Below are positions 6,443 through 12,639 of a stretch of DNA of 29,398 nt, piece by piece. The translations under genes and the position numbers were made by a program. The notes beneath the pieces were generated by a model. It did no database searches, had not been told where the DNA came from, and worked only from the letters and a program-made list of their open reading frames with translations. This DNA is from a virus, in the IMG/VR virus record IMGVR_UViG_3300044703_000139, positions 1 to 29,398 of that record. One strand, 5' to 3'. Position 1 is the first letter of the stretch, and every line of letters begins with the position of its first letter.

Positions 6443-7031
6443 ACATTCCGTAGTGGTCGCTGGTGTAGCTGATCCGGGCGCGGGTATCGACCTGGTCGTA
6501 GTCGAGGCCCAGGAGCTCGGTCAGCGAGGGCACGTCGGCGTAGAACGCGGCCAGCACGCTGGCCGGCGGGTCGGCGGCGGTGCCGCACATCTGGGCGTAG
6601 GCGACGAGTCCGCGCGCGGCGGTTCCGGCCCGGCGGGCGTTCATGTCCGGGCCGCAGTCGTCGATCTGGCTGCTGTAGGGGTTCGAGACGTGGCTCAGGA
6701 ACCACTCCACGTGCTCGGCGAGGTCGGCGACGGAGGTCATCACCGCGGGCGACGAGAGCACGTCGGGCGGCTCGGGCGCGGGTTCGTCGTCGAGCGGTTC
6801 TTCCTTGCGGTCGCGGCGGTTGATCTCGGCGAAGTCGATGCCGAGGGCGTCGACGAGGTGGCGCAGGTTGCACAGCAGGTCGGCGAGCTGTTCGACGTTG
6901 CTGTCGTGGTCGGGGGTGTCGGTGTCCTGCCCGGTGGCGACGGCGAACGCCGTCATCGCGGCCGCCACCCGCGCCGCGCGGAGCACGGTGTTGTCGCTGA
7001 AGCGCTGGTGCCCGGTGGCTGAAGTGGTCAT
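6435..7031 (-). CDS. Hypothetical protein, two helical domains
   Basis: 198 aa. The ATG overlaps the stop of the upstream gene (ATGA), indicating coupled translation. Residues 10-70 are helical (LRAARVAAAMTAFAVATG, NVEQLADLLCNLRHLVDALG). An acidic Pro-rich linker lies at about 75-90. A second helical domain follows (SVADLAEHVEWFLSHVSN, GTAARGLVAYAQMCG, SLTELLGLDYDQVDTRARI). The first helical pair vaguely recalls all-alpha NTP-pyrophosphohydrolase folds, but the metal-binding Glu/Asp set is not visible. Function unknown. Confidence 0.7.
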   Translation of the reverse strand: MTTSATGHQRFSDNTVLRAARVAAAMTAFAVATGQDTDTPDHDSNVEQLADLLCNLRHLVDALGIDFAEINRRDRKEEPLDDEPAPEPPDVLSSPAVMTSVADLAEHVEWFLSHVSNPYSSQIDDCGPDMNARRAGTAARGLVAYAQMCGTAADPPASVLAAFYADVPSLTELLGLDYDQVDTRARISYTSDHYGMCE

Positions 7032-7393
7032 CGCGGGCTGCCTTCCGTGCCGGGGTCGAGCTGCCCGGCGATCAGCCCGAGCAGGGCGGCTTCGGTGGGG
7101 AGGCCGTGGTGGAAGGTGCAGCTCCACGTTTCGTCTGTGGCGTGGATGGTGAGCCGCCCTTCGGTGTCGTCGCGTTCGTCGTCGCCGAATTCGACGGTGA
7201 TCTGTTCCGCGATGACGACGGCGACGGTGTGCCTGTCGGTCCATTCGGTCCGGCCACCGTGGGTCTCGGCGAAGTTCCGCACCGCGGCCTGGAGGCCCTC
7301 GAAGCGGCTGTCGAATTCGGCGGTCTCTGCGCGGGCGAGACGCCGGGTGAGGGCGGCGAGTTGATCGCGCATCTCCTTGACGGTCTCGGGCAT
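7028..7393 (-). CDS. Hypothetical protein with N-terminal coiled coil
   Basis: 121 aa. The start MPETVKEMRDQLAALTRRLA is the ATG with GGAAGGA about six bases upstream; a longer reading to 7447 runs into intergenic sequence. Residues 5-40 form a charged helix or short coiled coil. Residues 48-95 look beta-rich (HTVAVVIAEQITVEFGDD, EGRLTIHATDETWSCTFHHG), and a final helix follows (EAALLGLIAGQL). It is translationally coupled to the 198-aa gene downstream. No known family recognised. Confidence 0.7.
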   Translation of the reverse strand: MPETVKEMRDQLAALTRRLARAETAEFDSRFEGLQAAVRNFAETHGGRTEWTDRHTVAVVIAEQITVEFGDDERDDTEGRLTIHATDETWSCTFHHGLPTEAALLGLIAGQLDPGTEGSPR

Positions 7394-7464
7394 GACGGGT
7401 CCTTCCTGATGAGGAGCTGGGTGGTGTCGTCCTGGGCGCTTGCCCAACGGGCACAGGCGCTATG

Positions 7465-7514
7465 GAGAACGGGGCGTCCCCGCCACGCGAAGTTGGCAGG
7501 GACGCCCCGTTCTC
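7465..7514 (-). promoter_or_regulatory. 20-bp-arm hairpin in the 7394-7544 gap
   Basis: Arms 7465-7484 and 7495-7514 pair over 20 bp with one mismatch around a ten-base loop. It is the longest hairpin of the leftward operon and begins 30 bases after the TAA of the 211-aa gene. A terminator or processing site is likely. No T-run and no small ORF is seen in the gap. Confidence 0.75.
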
Positions 7515-7544
7515 AAGGGGTTGTTCGTGCAGGTCAGAGGCTGG

Positions 7545-8180
7545 TTACAGCGCTACCCAGCGATCTCCTGCGTGGCGGTACTCGATCTCAGCGGCGCCGC
7601 TGTCGGGTTTGGACAGGTCGGTCAGCGGCCCGAACTCGGCGTCGGCCTCGACCTCTGGGTGGCCGGTGCGCTCGTCGTCGCGGTCGGGGTCGAGGTCGGA
7701 CCAGTCGAGGTACCGGCCGCTGTGCACGATCCGTTCCGACAGCGGCCGGTCGTCGTCGCGTTCGAGGTCATAGAGGGTGCGCCAGCCGCGGCCCTCTCCG
7801 GCCTCGAGTCGGCGGAGCAGCGCGTCCGGAATATTCCGCGGTCCCGTGCATCCGGTGTAGTCGTGCACGCCCTCCATCTGGTGGTGGTCGACGTCGCAGA
7901 TCCACCCGTACGTCGACTCGCCGCGCTTCGAGCCCACGACGTACCCGCTGTCGATGGCGTGCTCGCCGAACTCGGCGAGCTGCTTGCCCGCGGCCGGGGA
8001 CGCGGCGTCGATGGCCCGGTCGCGGTCGGTCTCGAACTCGCCGAGGAGGGGGCGCCGGGCGGGGTCGACGACGGTCTGCTCGACCTCGACGGGCTCGCCG
8101 TCGAGGAACACCGTCGCCGTGGTGGCCAGCGTGCCCTTGTCGTCAGGTGCGCGGTACACCACGACTTCCACTCTGGGCAT
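7545..8180 (-). CDS. Hypothetical acidic protein
   Basis: 211 aa. The N-terminal 60 residues are beta-like (RVEVVVYRAPDDKGTLATTA, TVFLDGEPVEVEQTVVD). The central part has CDVDHHQMEGVHDYTGCTGP, in which two Cys and several His may bind metal. The C-terminus is Asp/Glu-rich (DWSDLDPDRDDERTGHPEVE), ending in a short beta strand. The ATG has GGAG nine bases upstream. The leader carries a 19-base sequence repeated upstream of the gene starting at 10924. Function unknown; the acidic C-terminus recalls DNA-mimic proteins, but that is speculation. Confidence 0.7.
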   Translation of the reverse strand: MPRVEVVVYRAPDDKGTLATTATVFLDGEPVEVEQTVVDPARRPLLGEFETDRDRAIDAASPAAGKQLAEFGEHAIDSGYVVGSKRGESTYGWICDVDHHQMEGVHDYTGCTGPRNIPDALLRRLEAGEGRGWRTLYDLERDDDRPLSERIVHSGRYLDWSDLDPDRDDERTGHPEVEADAEFGPLTDLSKPDSGAAEIEYRHAGDRWVAL

Positions 8181-8200
8181 GGTGCTGTTCTCCGTTCTGC

Positions 8201-8219
8201 TCTGTGTGAGGTGGTGGGA
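8201..8219. repeat. 19-bp start-associated repeat, copy 1
   Basis: TCTGTGTGAGGTGGTGGGA occurs exactly here and at 10943-10961. Both copies are 18-21 bases upstream of a leftward ATG, just before the Shine-Dalgarno. The two downstream proteins are not similar beyond the initial MP. Confidence 0.7.
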
Positions 8220-8235
8220 TGGTCTGGACCTGCTG

Positions 8236-8694
8236 CTAGAACAGGCCTTGCTCTTCGGCTCGCGTTTCTGCCGGCCGGACGGCGCCGTACTCGGGCACGT
8301 CCTCGCCGGTCTGCTTCGTCCACCACTGCGCGAACAAGGACCGGTGGCAGTAGGTCCCCGGCTTCTTCGCCAGCTGCTCGAAGCACAACAGGACCAGCAC
8401 GGCGTTCTCGTCGACGCCGATCGCGGAGCGCAGATGTTTCGCGCTCTCGCGGATGGCGTCGACGCCGACCTCCTCCAGATGCGCGAAGTAGGCCGGGACG
8501 AACTTCTCGCGCGGCCACTTGATCGTCGCGACGGGAGTCGGGAACGTCAGTGGCAGCTTGTGCACGAGGCCGTCGGTCTTGAGGCTGTAGGGCAGCGTGT
8601 GCGCGATGTGGCGGGGAAACCCGTTCGAGGACTGAACGGGCACCCCTCCCATCAGCGCGGGGTTGAACTCCTGGAACGAGCAGGTTGCGAACAC
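8236..8694 (-). CDS. DUF488-like protein
   Basis: 152 aa. The C-terminal part has the DUF488 hallmark: a hydrophobic strand ending in C-x-E (VLLCFEQLAKKPGTYCHRSL), with the Cys-His-Arg triplet about 13 residues later and a final PEYG segment. The N-terminus (FATCSFQEFNPALMGGVPVQ) fits the short first strand and loop of the family. DUF488 proteins are small, uncharacterised, and common in bacteria and actinophages; the conserved CHR suggests a catalytic or binding site. The GTG start has AAAGG eight bases upstream. It is separated by 12 bases from the 84-aa gene upstream and is likely cotranscribed. Confidence 0.7.
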   Translation of the reverse strand: MFATCSFQEFNPALMGGVPVQSSNGFPRHIAHTLPYSLKTDGLVHKLPLTFPTPVATIKWPREKFVPAYFAHLEEVGVDAIRESAKHLRSAIGVDENAVLVLLCFEQLAKKPGTYCHRSLFAQWWTKQTGEDVPEYGAVRPAETRAEEQGLF

Positions 8695-8706
8695 GTGTGG
8701 TGCCTT

Positions 8707-8961
8707 TCACTGCGGATCGATGATTGCGCGGACCCTGGCCACCGAGATGGTCTTGATCGGCTTCTCATCCAGCTTGGTCCGCAGCTCGACCAAGCGCTCC
8801 GCGTCTTCGCCCGCCTCCTCGGCGGCCGCCGTCCGGATCTCGTCGACGAAATCCCCGGCCCAGTCCTCGCGGCGTACGGCGCACCCGTAGTTGTCCGTGG
8901 TCCACGGCTCGACGCCGTTGCGTTCAAGGAACTCGATCAGGTCGGCTGCTGGGTCGAGCAT
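8707..8961 (-). CDS. Hypothetical helical protein
   Basis: 84 aa from the ATG with a near-perfect AAAGGAGGT four bases upstream; the GTG two codons earlier lies inside that site. MLDPAADLIEFLERNGVEPW begins with a helix. Residues 25-70 are charged helices (DFVDEIRTAAAEEAGEDAER, LVELRTKLDEKP), ending with ISVARVRAIIDPQ. The strong ribosome binding site and a TATGAT box just upstream suggest substantial expression independent of the long operon. Family not recognised. Confidence 0.7.
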   Translation of the reverse strand: MLDPAADLIEFLERNGVEPWTTDNYGCAVRREDWAGDFVDEIRTAAAEEAGEDAERLVELRTKLDEKPIKTISVARVRAIIDPQ

Positions 8962-8963
8962 GT

Positions 8964-9344
8964 TCACCTCCTTTCACCCATCTCGGTTACCTCCTTAATC
9001 ATATAACGCTTTGCGGCACGCGAGGGGAGATTGATGGGTGTGTCGGGGACCGAGTCACCCACCTTGACCAGCGCGGACGGCTCGTAGCGGGCAGGCTCCT
9101 CGTCCTCTTCCTCGGTGAAGAACACCCGCACCTCGCTCTCCCCGGCCTCGTCCTCGCCACGTTCGACGCGGACCGCGACGTGGCCGTCCGCGCCGTGGTC
9201 GGCGAGCCGCTGCCCGGCCTTGAGGTCGCTGGCGAAGACGTACGGATCGAGCGCGGCCGCCGCGGCGGCCGGCACGTCCCCGCCGTCGCACCGGAGCCGT
9301 GTCCGGCCGCGAGCACCGCGGCCGGACACGGGAACCTCGTTCAC
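8964..9344 (-). CDS. Hypothetical protein; start uncertain (9344 or 9275)
   Basis: 126 aa from a GTG overlapping the upstream stop (GTGA), or 103 aa from a GTG at 9275 that follows GGCGGGG. The first 20 codons of the longer form contain a perfect 15-bp-arm palindrome (9297-9331), like those in true intergenic gaps, so the shorter form may be right. The body, AAAAALDPYVFASDLKAGQR, then VAVRVERGEDEAGESEVRVF and acidic FTEEEDEEPARYEPSAL, looks beta-rich. The tail KRYMIKEVTEMGERR overlaps a promoter-like box. Function unknown. Confidence 0.65.
   Translation of the reverse strand: MNEVPVSGRGARGRTRLRCDGGDVPAAAAAALDPYVFASDLKAGQRLADHGADGHVAVRVERGEDEAGESEVRVFFTEEEDEEPARYEPSALVKVGDSVPDTPINLPSRAAKRYMIKEVTEMGERR
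8998..9003 (-). promoter_or_regulatory. Promoter-like TATGATTAAGG box
   Basis: On the minus strand, TATATGATTAAGGAGG closely matches the main promoter region at 14867 (GATATGATTAAGGGG). It lies inside the end of the preceding gene and about 37 bases upstream of the ATG at 8961. No good -35 is present, so activity is uncertain. Confidence 0.4.
9297..9331. repeat. Perfect 15-bp-arm palindrome at a gene start
   Basis: Arms 9297-9311 and 9317-9331 are exact complements around the loop AGCAC. It lies 10 bases after the stop of the zinc-ribbon gene and within the first codons of the next gene if that starts at 9344. Same style as the intergenic hairpins of this operon. Confidence 0.75.
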
Positions 9345-10060
9345 GCCAGCGTCTCGGCGGTCAGCAGGTTGCGCAGCGACAGCACCACGACGTACCGGTC
9401 CGGAGTCGGTGGCGGGTCGTCGCGGCCGGACCGGGCGTCCGCCGCGCTGGACGCGGGGGAGGGCACGGGCACGAGTTCGATCCAGTCGTCGCCGGAGGCG
9501 TTCTGGTTGGTCCACAGCAGCAGCGGCCCGAGCGCGTTGGTGATGCCGGGCAGCTCGGTTTCGGGGATGTGGTTGGAGTTGCCGCAGCAGACGCAGCCGA
9601 TGCAGACCCCCGGCGAGGTACCAATGAGGTGGACGTGATGGACGTCGCCGCCGCCCCAGCTGGTGTAGAAGAACGTGCCGGTGGCGGGCCGGTCCAGCGC
9701 GGGCCGGTGCTGGTAGTGATGCCCGGCGATGCGGAACACCTGCTCGTCGACGGTCGGGAGCGTGTCGATGAGCGTCGGCGGGAGGAAGTCCGGTTTCCCG
9801 GTCAGCTCCTCGATCGCCGAACGCGCCGTCGATCGGCGCACGACGAGGCCGTAGCGGCAGCCGACCGACGGCTCGTAGGGGTGGTAGCCGATGACCCGGC
9901 TGCCCGGCGGCAGTGCGTACCGGCGGCATCCGCAGGTCAGCACGTTGCACATGCCCCGGCTGAACGGCGTGACGACCGAGGGCCGGTGCTGGTGGCCCTG
10001 GTGTCCGCACTCGCTGCACATGAGCGTGACGATCTGGTCGAGCTCGACGACGGCGTTCAC
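9341..10060 (-). CDS. Zinc-ribbon-containing hypothetical protein
   Basis: 239 aa. The GTG overlaps the previous stop (GTGA). The N-terminal domain has CSEC (15-18), HQGHQH, then C38, C43 and C45 (MCNVLTCGCRRY), consistent with a zinc-binding domain. A second Cys set, CIGCVCCGNSNH, occurs in the middle. The rest alternates beta strands and loops (VFRIAGHHYQHRP, TGTFFYTSWGGGDVHHVHL), and a final acidic/Ser-rich linker leads to RYVVVLSLRNLLTAETLA. It is coupled at both ends to neighbouring genes. It may bind nucleic acid or a host protein; no family recognised. Confidence 0.7.
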   Translation of the reverse strand: MNAVVELDQIVTLMCSECGHQGHQHRPSVVTPFSRGMCNVLTCGCRRYALPPGSRVIGYHPYEPSVGCRYGLVVRRSTARSAIEELTGKPDFLPPTLIDTLPTVDEQVFRIAGHHYQHRPALDRPATGTFFYTSWGGGDVHHVHLIGTSPGVCIGCVCCGNSNHIPETELPGITNALGPLLLWTNQNASGDDWIELVPVPSPASSAADARSGRDDPPPTPDRYVVVLSLRNLLTAETLA

Positions 10061-10410
10061 GCGCTCACCGCCGAGGCCGGCGTGCCGAACGGGTGCCAGG
10101 CGGTCGGGCGCGCGGCACCGCCGCGCAGGAGGTCGTCGAGGTCGGGGAAGACGTCGGCGAACTGGGACGCTGCCCGTAGGCGCTCCTTCTTCGTCCCGTC
10201 GTGGATGTCGGCGCACAGCTGGCGAAGCTCGTCGAGCAGTTCGTCGGGATCGAGGTAGACCGCCGTGCTGCTGAGCAGGTCGCGGGCGGCGTCGATCAGG
10301 TCGTTGCCCGCGTCGTGCTCGGCGTCGTTGCTGTCGCCTCGCTGGGCCTTGGTGAGCTGGTGGATGGCGTCGCGCACGTGCTCGCGCGAGCTGTCGAGGT
10401 GGCCTGACAT
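10057..10410 (-). CDS. Hypothetical helical protein
   Basis: 117 aa, helical throughout: GHLDSSREHVRDAIHQLTKA, EHDAGNDLIDAARDLLSSTA, DPDELLDELRQLCADIHDG, ERLRAASQFADVFPDLDDLL. The ATG is preceded by AGGAAGGA five bases upstream. It is the first gene after a perfect 12-bp hairpin (10434-10462) and is translationally coupled to the zinc-ribbon gene. No membrane or metal motif. Function unknown. Confidence 0.7.
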   Translation of the reverse strand: MSGHLDSSREHVRDAIHQLTKAQRGDSNDAEHDAGNDLIDAARDLLSSTAVYLDPDELLDELRQLCADIHDGTKKERLRAASQFADVFPDLDDLLRGGAARPTAWHPFGTPASAVSA

Positions 10411-10433
10411 GGTGTCCTTCCTGGTAAACGAGA

Positions 10434-10462
10434 ACCGGCCCCGCCGTGGTGGCGGGGCCGGT
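10434..10462 (-). promoter_or_regulatory. Perfect 12-bp hairpin in a 58-base gap
   Basis: ACCGGCCCCGCC (10434-10445) pairs exactly with 10451-10462 around a five-base loop. It begins six bases after the stop of the 151-aa gene and ends 23 bases before the next ATG. It shares the GGCCCCGCC core with the hairpin at 6036-6063. Confidence 0.75.
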
Positions 10463-10468
10463 CGGGGG

Positions 10469-10924
10469 TCAGAGGCTGATGCCTTCGTTCTCCAGCGCGG
10501 TGGCGAGCGCGTCGGACGGCGACACCTCGTCGTCGAACATGTCGCGCCACAGCTGGTCGGGCAGGTCTTCGGCGGACACCCCGAGGCGGGCGATCGCGAG
10601 CTGGTTGACGTGCGCCATCCAGACGTGGAACTCGTGGTCGGGGTCGGGCGCCGACTCGGTCGGCGGTTCCTGCGCTTCCGCGCCGTTGACCAGCTCGATC
10701 AGCCGGTCGGCGACGCGGGTGTCGTGGCGGTGGCCGTTGCGCATCTCTCCGGGCTTCAGCTCGGCGTCGACCTCGCGGGTGGCCTGGGCGAAGGCGTCGC
10801 GCACGGCGTCGCCGTTGAAACCGAGCTGGCAGCCGACGAGAAACACGCGGTCGCCGTCCGGTCCCTGGTTGGCGCGTTCGCGGAGGCTGACCAGCGTCGC
10901 GGCATTCATCACTTTTTCGGGCAT
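10469..10924 (-). CDS. Hypothetical protein
   Basis: 151 aa from an ATG with GGGAG seven bases upstream. Residues 1-70 include helices and a beta segment (NAATLVSLRERANQGPDGDR, VFLVGCQLGFNGDAVRDAF, ATREVDAELKPGEMRNGHRH). The second half is helical and acidic (HVWMAHVNQLAIARLGVSAE, DQLWRDMFDDEVSPSDALAT). A reading to 11125 overlaps the 53-aa gene and is rejected. The leader carries the 19-bp start-associated repeat. Function unknown. Confidence 0.7.
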   Translation of the reverse strand: MPEKVMNAATLVSLRERANQGPDGDRVFLVGCQLGFNGDAVRDAFAQATREVDAELKPGEMRNGHRHDTRVADRLIELVNGAEAQEPPTESAPDPDHEFHVWMAHVNQLAIARLGVSAEDLPDQLWRDMFDDEVSPSDALATALENEGISL

Positions 10925-10942
10925 GACAAAACTCCCGTTGTT

Positions 10943-10961
10943 TCTGTGTGAGGTGGTGGGA
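10943..10961. repeat. 19-bp start-associated repeat, copy 2
   Basis: Exact copy of 8201-8219, placed 18 bases upstream of the ATG at 10924, just before the GGGAG site. Confidence 0.7.
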
Positions 10962-10971
10962 ACTGCGCCCC

Positions 10972-11012
10972 CGTGGCGAACTCGCGCAATTCCTTCGCGC
11001 GAATCCGCCACG
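10972..11012 (-). promoter_or_regulatory. 16-bp-arm imperfect hairpin
   Basis: Arms 10972-10987 and 10997-11012 pair over 16 bp with two mismatches and a nine-base loop. It sits in the 103-base gap between the 53-aa membrane protein and the 151-aa gene. No T-run. Terminator or processing site. Confidence 0.65.
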
Positions 11013-11027
11013 AGGCGAGAAGGTCGA

Positions 11028-11189
11028 CTAGAAGACGAACTCGATCGCGGTGCGCATACCGGTGACAACCGCGGACCAAATCTCTTCGCCCATGAACCAG
11101 AAGATGGCGAGCTCGGCGGCGGCAACGACGGTGACGAGCCAGGTCACGGGCTTGCGGGCAACGTTGCCGATGGCGGCGAGCGTCTTCAT
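11028..11189 (-). CDS. 53-aa single-pass membrane protein
   Basis: MKTLAAIGNVARKPVTWLVT begins with a short basic amphipathic stretch, then a transmembrane helix at about residues 16-33 (VTWLVTVVAAAELAIFWF). The C-terminal part (GEEIWSAVVTGMRTAIEFVF) is amphipathic and may lie on the membrane. The ATG has GGGGAGA four to five bases upstream. It is the first gene after the 11.30-kb promoter candidate, with a roughly 100-base leader carrying a nested hairpin. A holin, exclusion or inhibitor role is possible, but nothing distinguishes them. Confidence 0.65.
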   Translation of the reverse strand: MKTLAAIGNVARKPVTWLVTVVAAAELAIFWFMGEEIWSAVVTGMRTAIEFVF

Positions 11190-11204
11190 TTTCTCCCCTT
11201 TTCT

Positions 11205-11263
11205 GGCAATGCCGCGCCGGTAAAACTGATCTTTTATCAGTGCAGCGGGCGCGCGGCATTGCC
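11205..11263 (-). promoter_or_regulatory. Nested hairpin in the leader of the 53-aa gene
   Basis: Outer arms 11205-11217 and 11251-11263 are perfect 13-bp complements. Inside the loop, ACTGAT (11225-11230) pairs with ATCAGT (11236-11241). It lies between the predicted start site (about 11289) and the ATG, ending 16 bases before it. A regulatory leader or attenuator is plausible. Confidence 0.7.
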
Positions 11264-11295
11264 GGTGATTTGCTTTGTTGTGATCTTGTATTTAA

Positions 11296-11324
11296 ATCCT
11301 ATTGGACCACCATTCACGAAGCCA
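11296..11324 (-). promoter_or_regulatory. Candidate leftward promoter (TGGCTT-17-TAGGAT)
   Basis: Minus-strand TGGCTT (11324-11319) and TAGGAT (11301-11296) with a 17-base spacer match the 6361-6389 promoter in hexamers, spacing and flanks. It overlaps the end of the 103-aa gene and lies in an AT-rich stretch. Confidence 0.6.
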
Positions 11325-11379
11325 GGTTTACCGCGAATTAGCGCTTTTATTTACTGTGATACGCACCCCGTTTATTCGC
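11319..11379 (-). repeat. AT-rich upstream element, copy 2
   Basis: Shares GCGAATAAA, GTATCACA, AAATAAA, AGCGC, AATT and CTGGCTT in order with 6384-6442. Most of it encodes the last residues of the 103-aa protein, unlike copy 1, so the similarity is not due to a shared protein. Confidence 0.6.
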
Positions 11380-11639
11380 GGGGATTTACGCACGGGATGG
11401 TCGCGCCCGTCGGGAACGGGGCTGACCGTCCACGTACCGCGCCGGGTCAGAACCCAGCCGTCGCGGCGCAGGTGCTCGTTGAGGGTGTGCCGGACGATGC
11501 CGGGGCCGTAGATCCAGACGGTGCGGCCCGCGTGGTCGATGACCTGCGCGGACTTGTTGGTGTAGTCGACACGAACGAGGTAGGGGCCCCGTCCCCACCG
11601 CCACCAACGGCGGCGAGGACGGGGCGTCGATCTGCTCAT
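11328..11639 (-). CDS. Basic hypothetical protein
   Basis: 103 aa. The ATG overlaps the stop of the upstream gene (ATGA), setting the start. The first 20 residues are Arg/Trp-rich (MSRSTPRPRRRWWRWGRG). The rest is beta-rich (PYLVRVDYTNKSAQVIDHAG, RTVWIYGPGIVRHTLNEHL, GWVLTRRGTWTVSPV) and the net charge is strongly positive. The coding start contains a GC hairpin (11586-11625), and the 3' end overlaps the AT-rich element and promoter for the next unit. Possibly nucleic-acid-binding; unrecognised. Confidence 0.7.
   Translation of the reverse strand: MSRSTPRPRRRWWRWGRGPYLVRVDYTNKSAQVIDHAGRTVWIYGPGIVRHTLNEHLRRDGWVLTRRGTWTVSPVPDGRDHPVRKSPRINGVRITVNKSANSR
11586..11625 (-). promoter_or_regulatory. 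GC hairpin inside the start of the 103-aa gene
   Basis: GCCCCGTCC (11586-11594) pairs with GGACGGGGC (11617-11625); CCGCC/GGCGG pair inside. It covers codons 5-18 of the gene, soon after its coupled start, and could tune translation. Confidence 0.55.
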
Positions 11640-11890
11640 TCGGGCGCCGGTCCGCACTTCGCGCGGATCTCGTCATCGAGGGCGGCGAGCGCCACCTGCA
11701 GCTCGGTCTTCCGTACGCCGGTGGCCGGCGGCCGCGACTGCACCATCGCACCGTCGCGCCAGACCACGTCGCCGCTCTCCGGGTAGCGCAGCAGGCCGTC
11801 GAGTTCGCCGGTCAACTGGAAGCGCCGGGTGAGCAGGGCCTGCGCGGCGAGGTCGCTCCCGGCCCACACCACCTCGTCGCGCCCGTTCAC
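11636..11890 (-). CDS. Hypothetical 84-aa protein
   Basis: The GTG overlaps the stop of the ArdC-like gene (GTGA) and the TGA overlaps the next ATG, so the three genes are translationally coupled. The protein (NGRDEVVWAGSDLAAQALLT, RRFQLTGELDGLLRYPESGD) has a helix-rich start and a beta-like centre (VVWRDGAMVQSR). It ends with a helix (TELQVALAALDDEIRAKCG). Co-translation with the ArdC-like and ATPase genes suggests a role in the same recombination/DNA-protection unit, by position only. Confidence 0.7.
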   Translation of the reverse strand: MNGRDEVVWAGSDLAAQALLTRRFQLTGELDGLLRYPESGDVVWRDGAMVQSRPPATGVRKTELQVALAALDDEIRAKCGPAPE

Positions 11891-12639
11891 GTCGTCACCG
11901 CCGCCTTCTGCCGGGCGGCCTTGCGGGCGGCGGCACGGTCGGAGGCGTCGGTGAGGATCTGCGCGAGCGCCAGCGCGATGGTCAGGATCTTGTCGCGCGC
12001 CGACCACTCCGGCATGACGGTGATGGTCTTCGCGTCGTGGTCGACGTTGCTCGGCGACGCCGGGACGTCGTGCTCGGCGGTGACGACGCGGTACTCGTGT
12101 CGTTCCACCTGCTCGGTGAGTCCGTCGAGCAGCACCCGGGCCGGATCGGGGACCTCCGGTGGTGGCTCCTCCAGCTCGTCGCCGTCGGTCATCGAGCGGT
12201 CCCACACGCTGACCATGTGGAAGCCGATCGACTCCTCGCCCTCACCGTTGTCCTCGGCGGCCGGGTCCGCGGGCTGCGGCTCGTCGAGCGCGGGAGTGCC
12301 GGCGTCGTCCTCGCGGTTGCCGTTGCGGGCGGTGATCCGGAGTCCGGGCTGGCCCTTGCGTGGCCAGCGCCCGAGCGCGCGCCACTCGCCCCTTCCCCGG
12401 ACGTCGGACAGCGGGATTGCCCGGTCCTCGGCCTGGGAGATCACGAGGGCCTGGTTGCGCAGGCTGTAGGAGAGCACGCGCGGACCGAGCTTGGCGTGCA
12501 TCAGTTTCTCGATCATCCGCGCGACGCCCTCGGGGGCGGCGAGCACGGCGGCCGCCTCGGTGCGGATCTTGGCGTCCGCGGCCTTGCGCTCCTCGGTCGG
12601 CACGCGGCGCTTGCGCTTCTTCTTCGTGGCGGTGGTCAT
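11887..12639 (-). CDS. ArdC-like ssDNA-binding protein without the protease motif
   Basis: 250 aa. Residues 55-104 (RVLSYSLRNQALVISQAED, then RGRGEWRALGRWPRKGQPGL and RITARN) match the N-terminal ssDNA-binding domain of ArdC antirestriction proteins: the YSLRNQ-LI--Q helix and the W--GR-RKG--G-RI strand. HMVSVWDRSMTDG fits the family's V-VFD--QT strand. In full ArdC, a zinc-metallopeptidase helix HExxH follows a strand like KTITVMPEWSARDK. Here the helix reads LTIALALAQIL (219-229) with no His or Glu, so protease activity is lost. The N-terminus is very basic. The ATG overlaps the ATPase stop. Likely ssDNA protection or recombination partner of the ATPase. Confidence 0.75.
   Translation of the reverse strand: MTTATKKKRKRRVPTEERKAADAKIRTEAAAVLAAPEGVARMIEKLMHAKLGPRVLSYSLRNQALVISQAEDRAIPLSDVRGRGEWRALGRWPRKGQPGLRITARNGNREDDAGTPALDEPQPADPAAEDNGEGEESIGFHMVSVWDRSMTDGDELEEPPPEVPDPARVLLDGLTEQVERHEYRVVTAEHDVPASPSNVDHDAKTITVMPEWSARDKILTIALALAQILTDASDRAAARKAARQKAAVTT

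Noticed and set aside
7545-8180. DNA-mimic anti-restriction protein
   Set aside because: The C-terminus is acidic, but the rest is not and no mimic family signature is visible; not enough to call.
8964-10019. 351-codon reading on the minus strand
   Set aside because: Only its end (from 9344 or 9275) is real; the rest is an Arg/Pro-rich out-of-frame reading of the zinc-ribbon gene.
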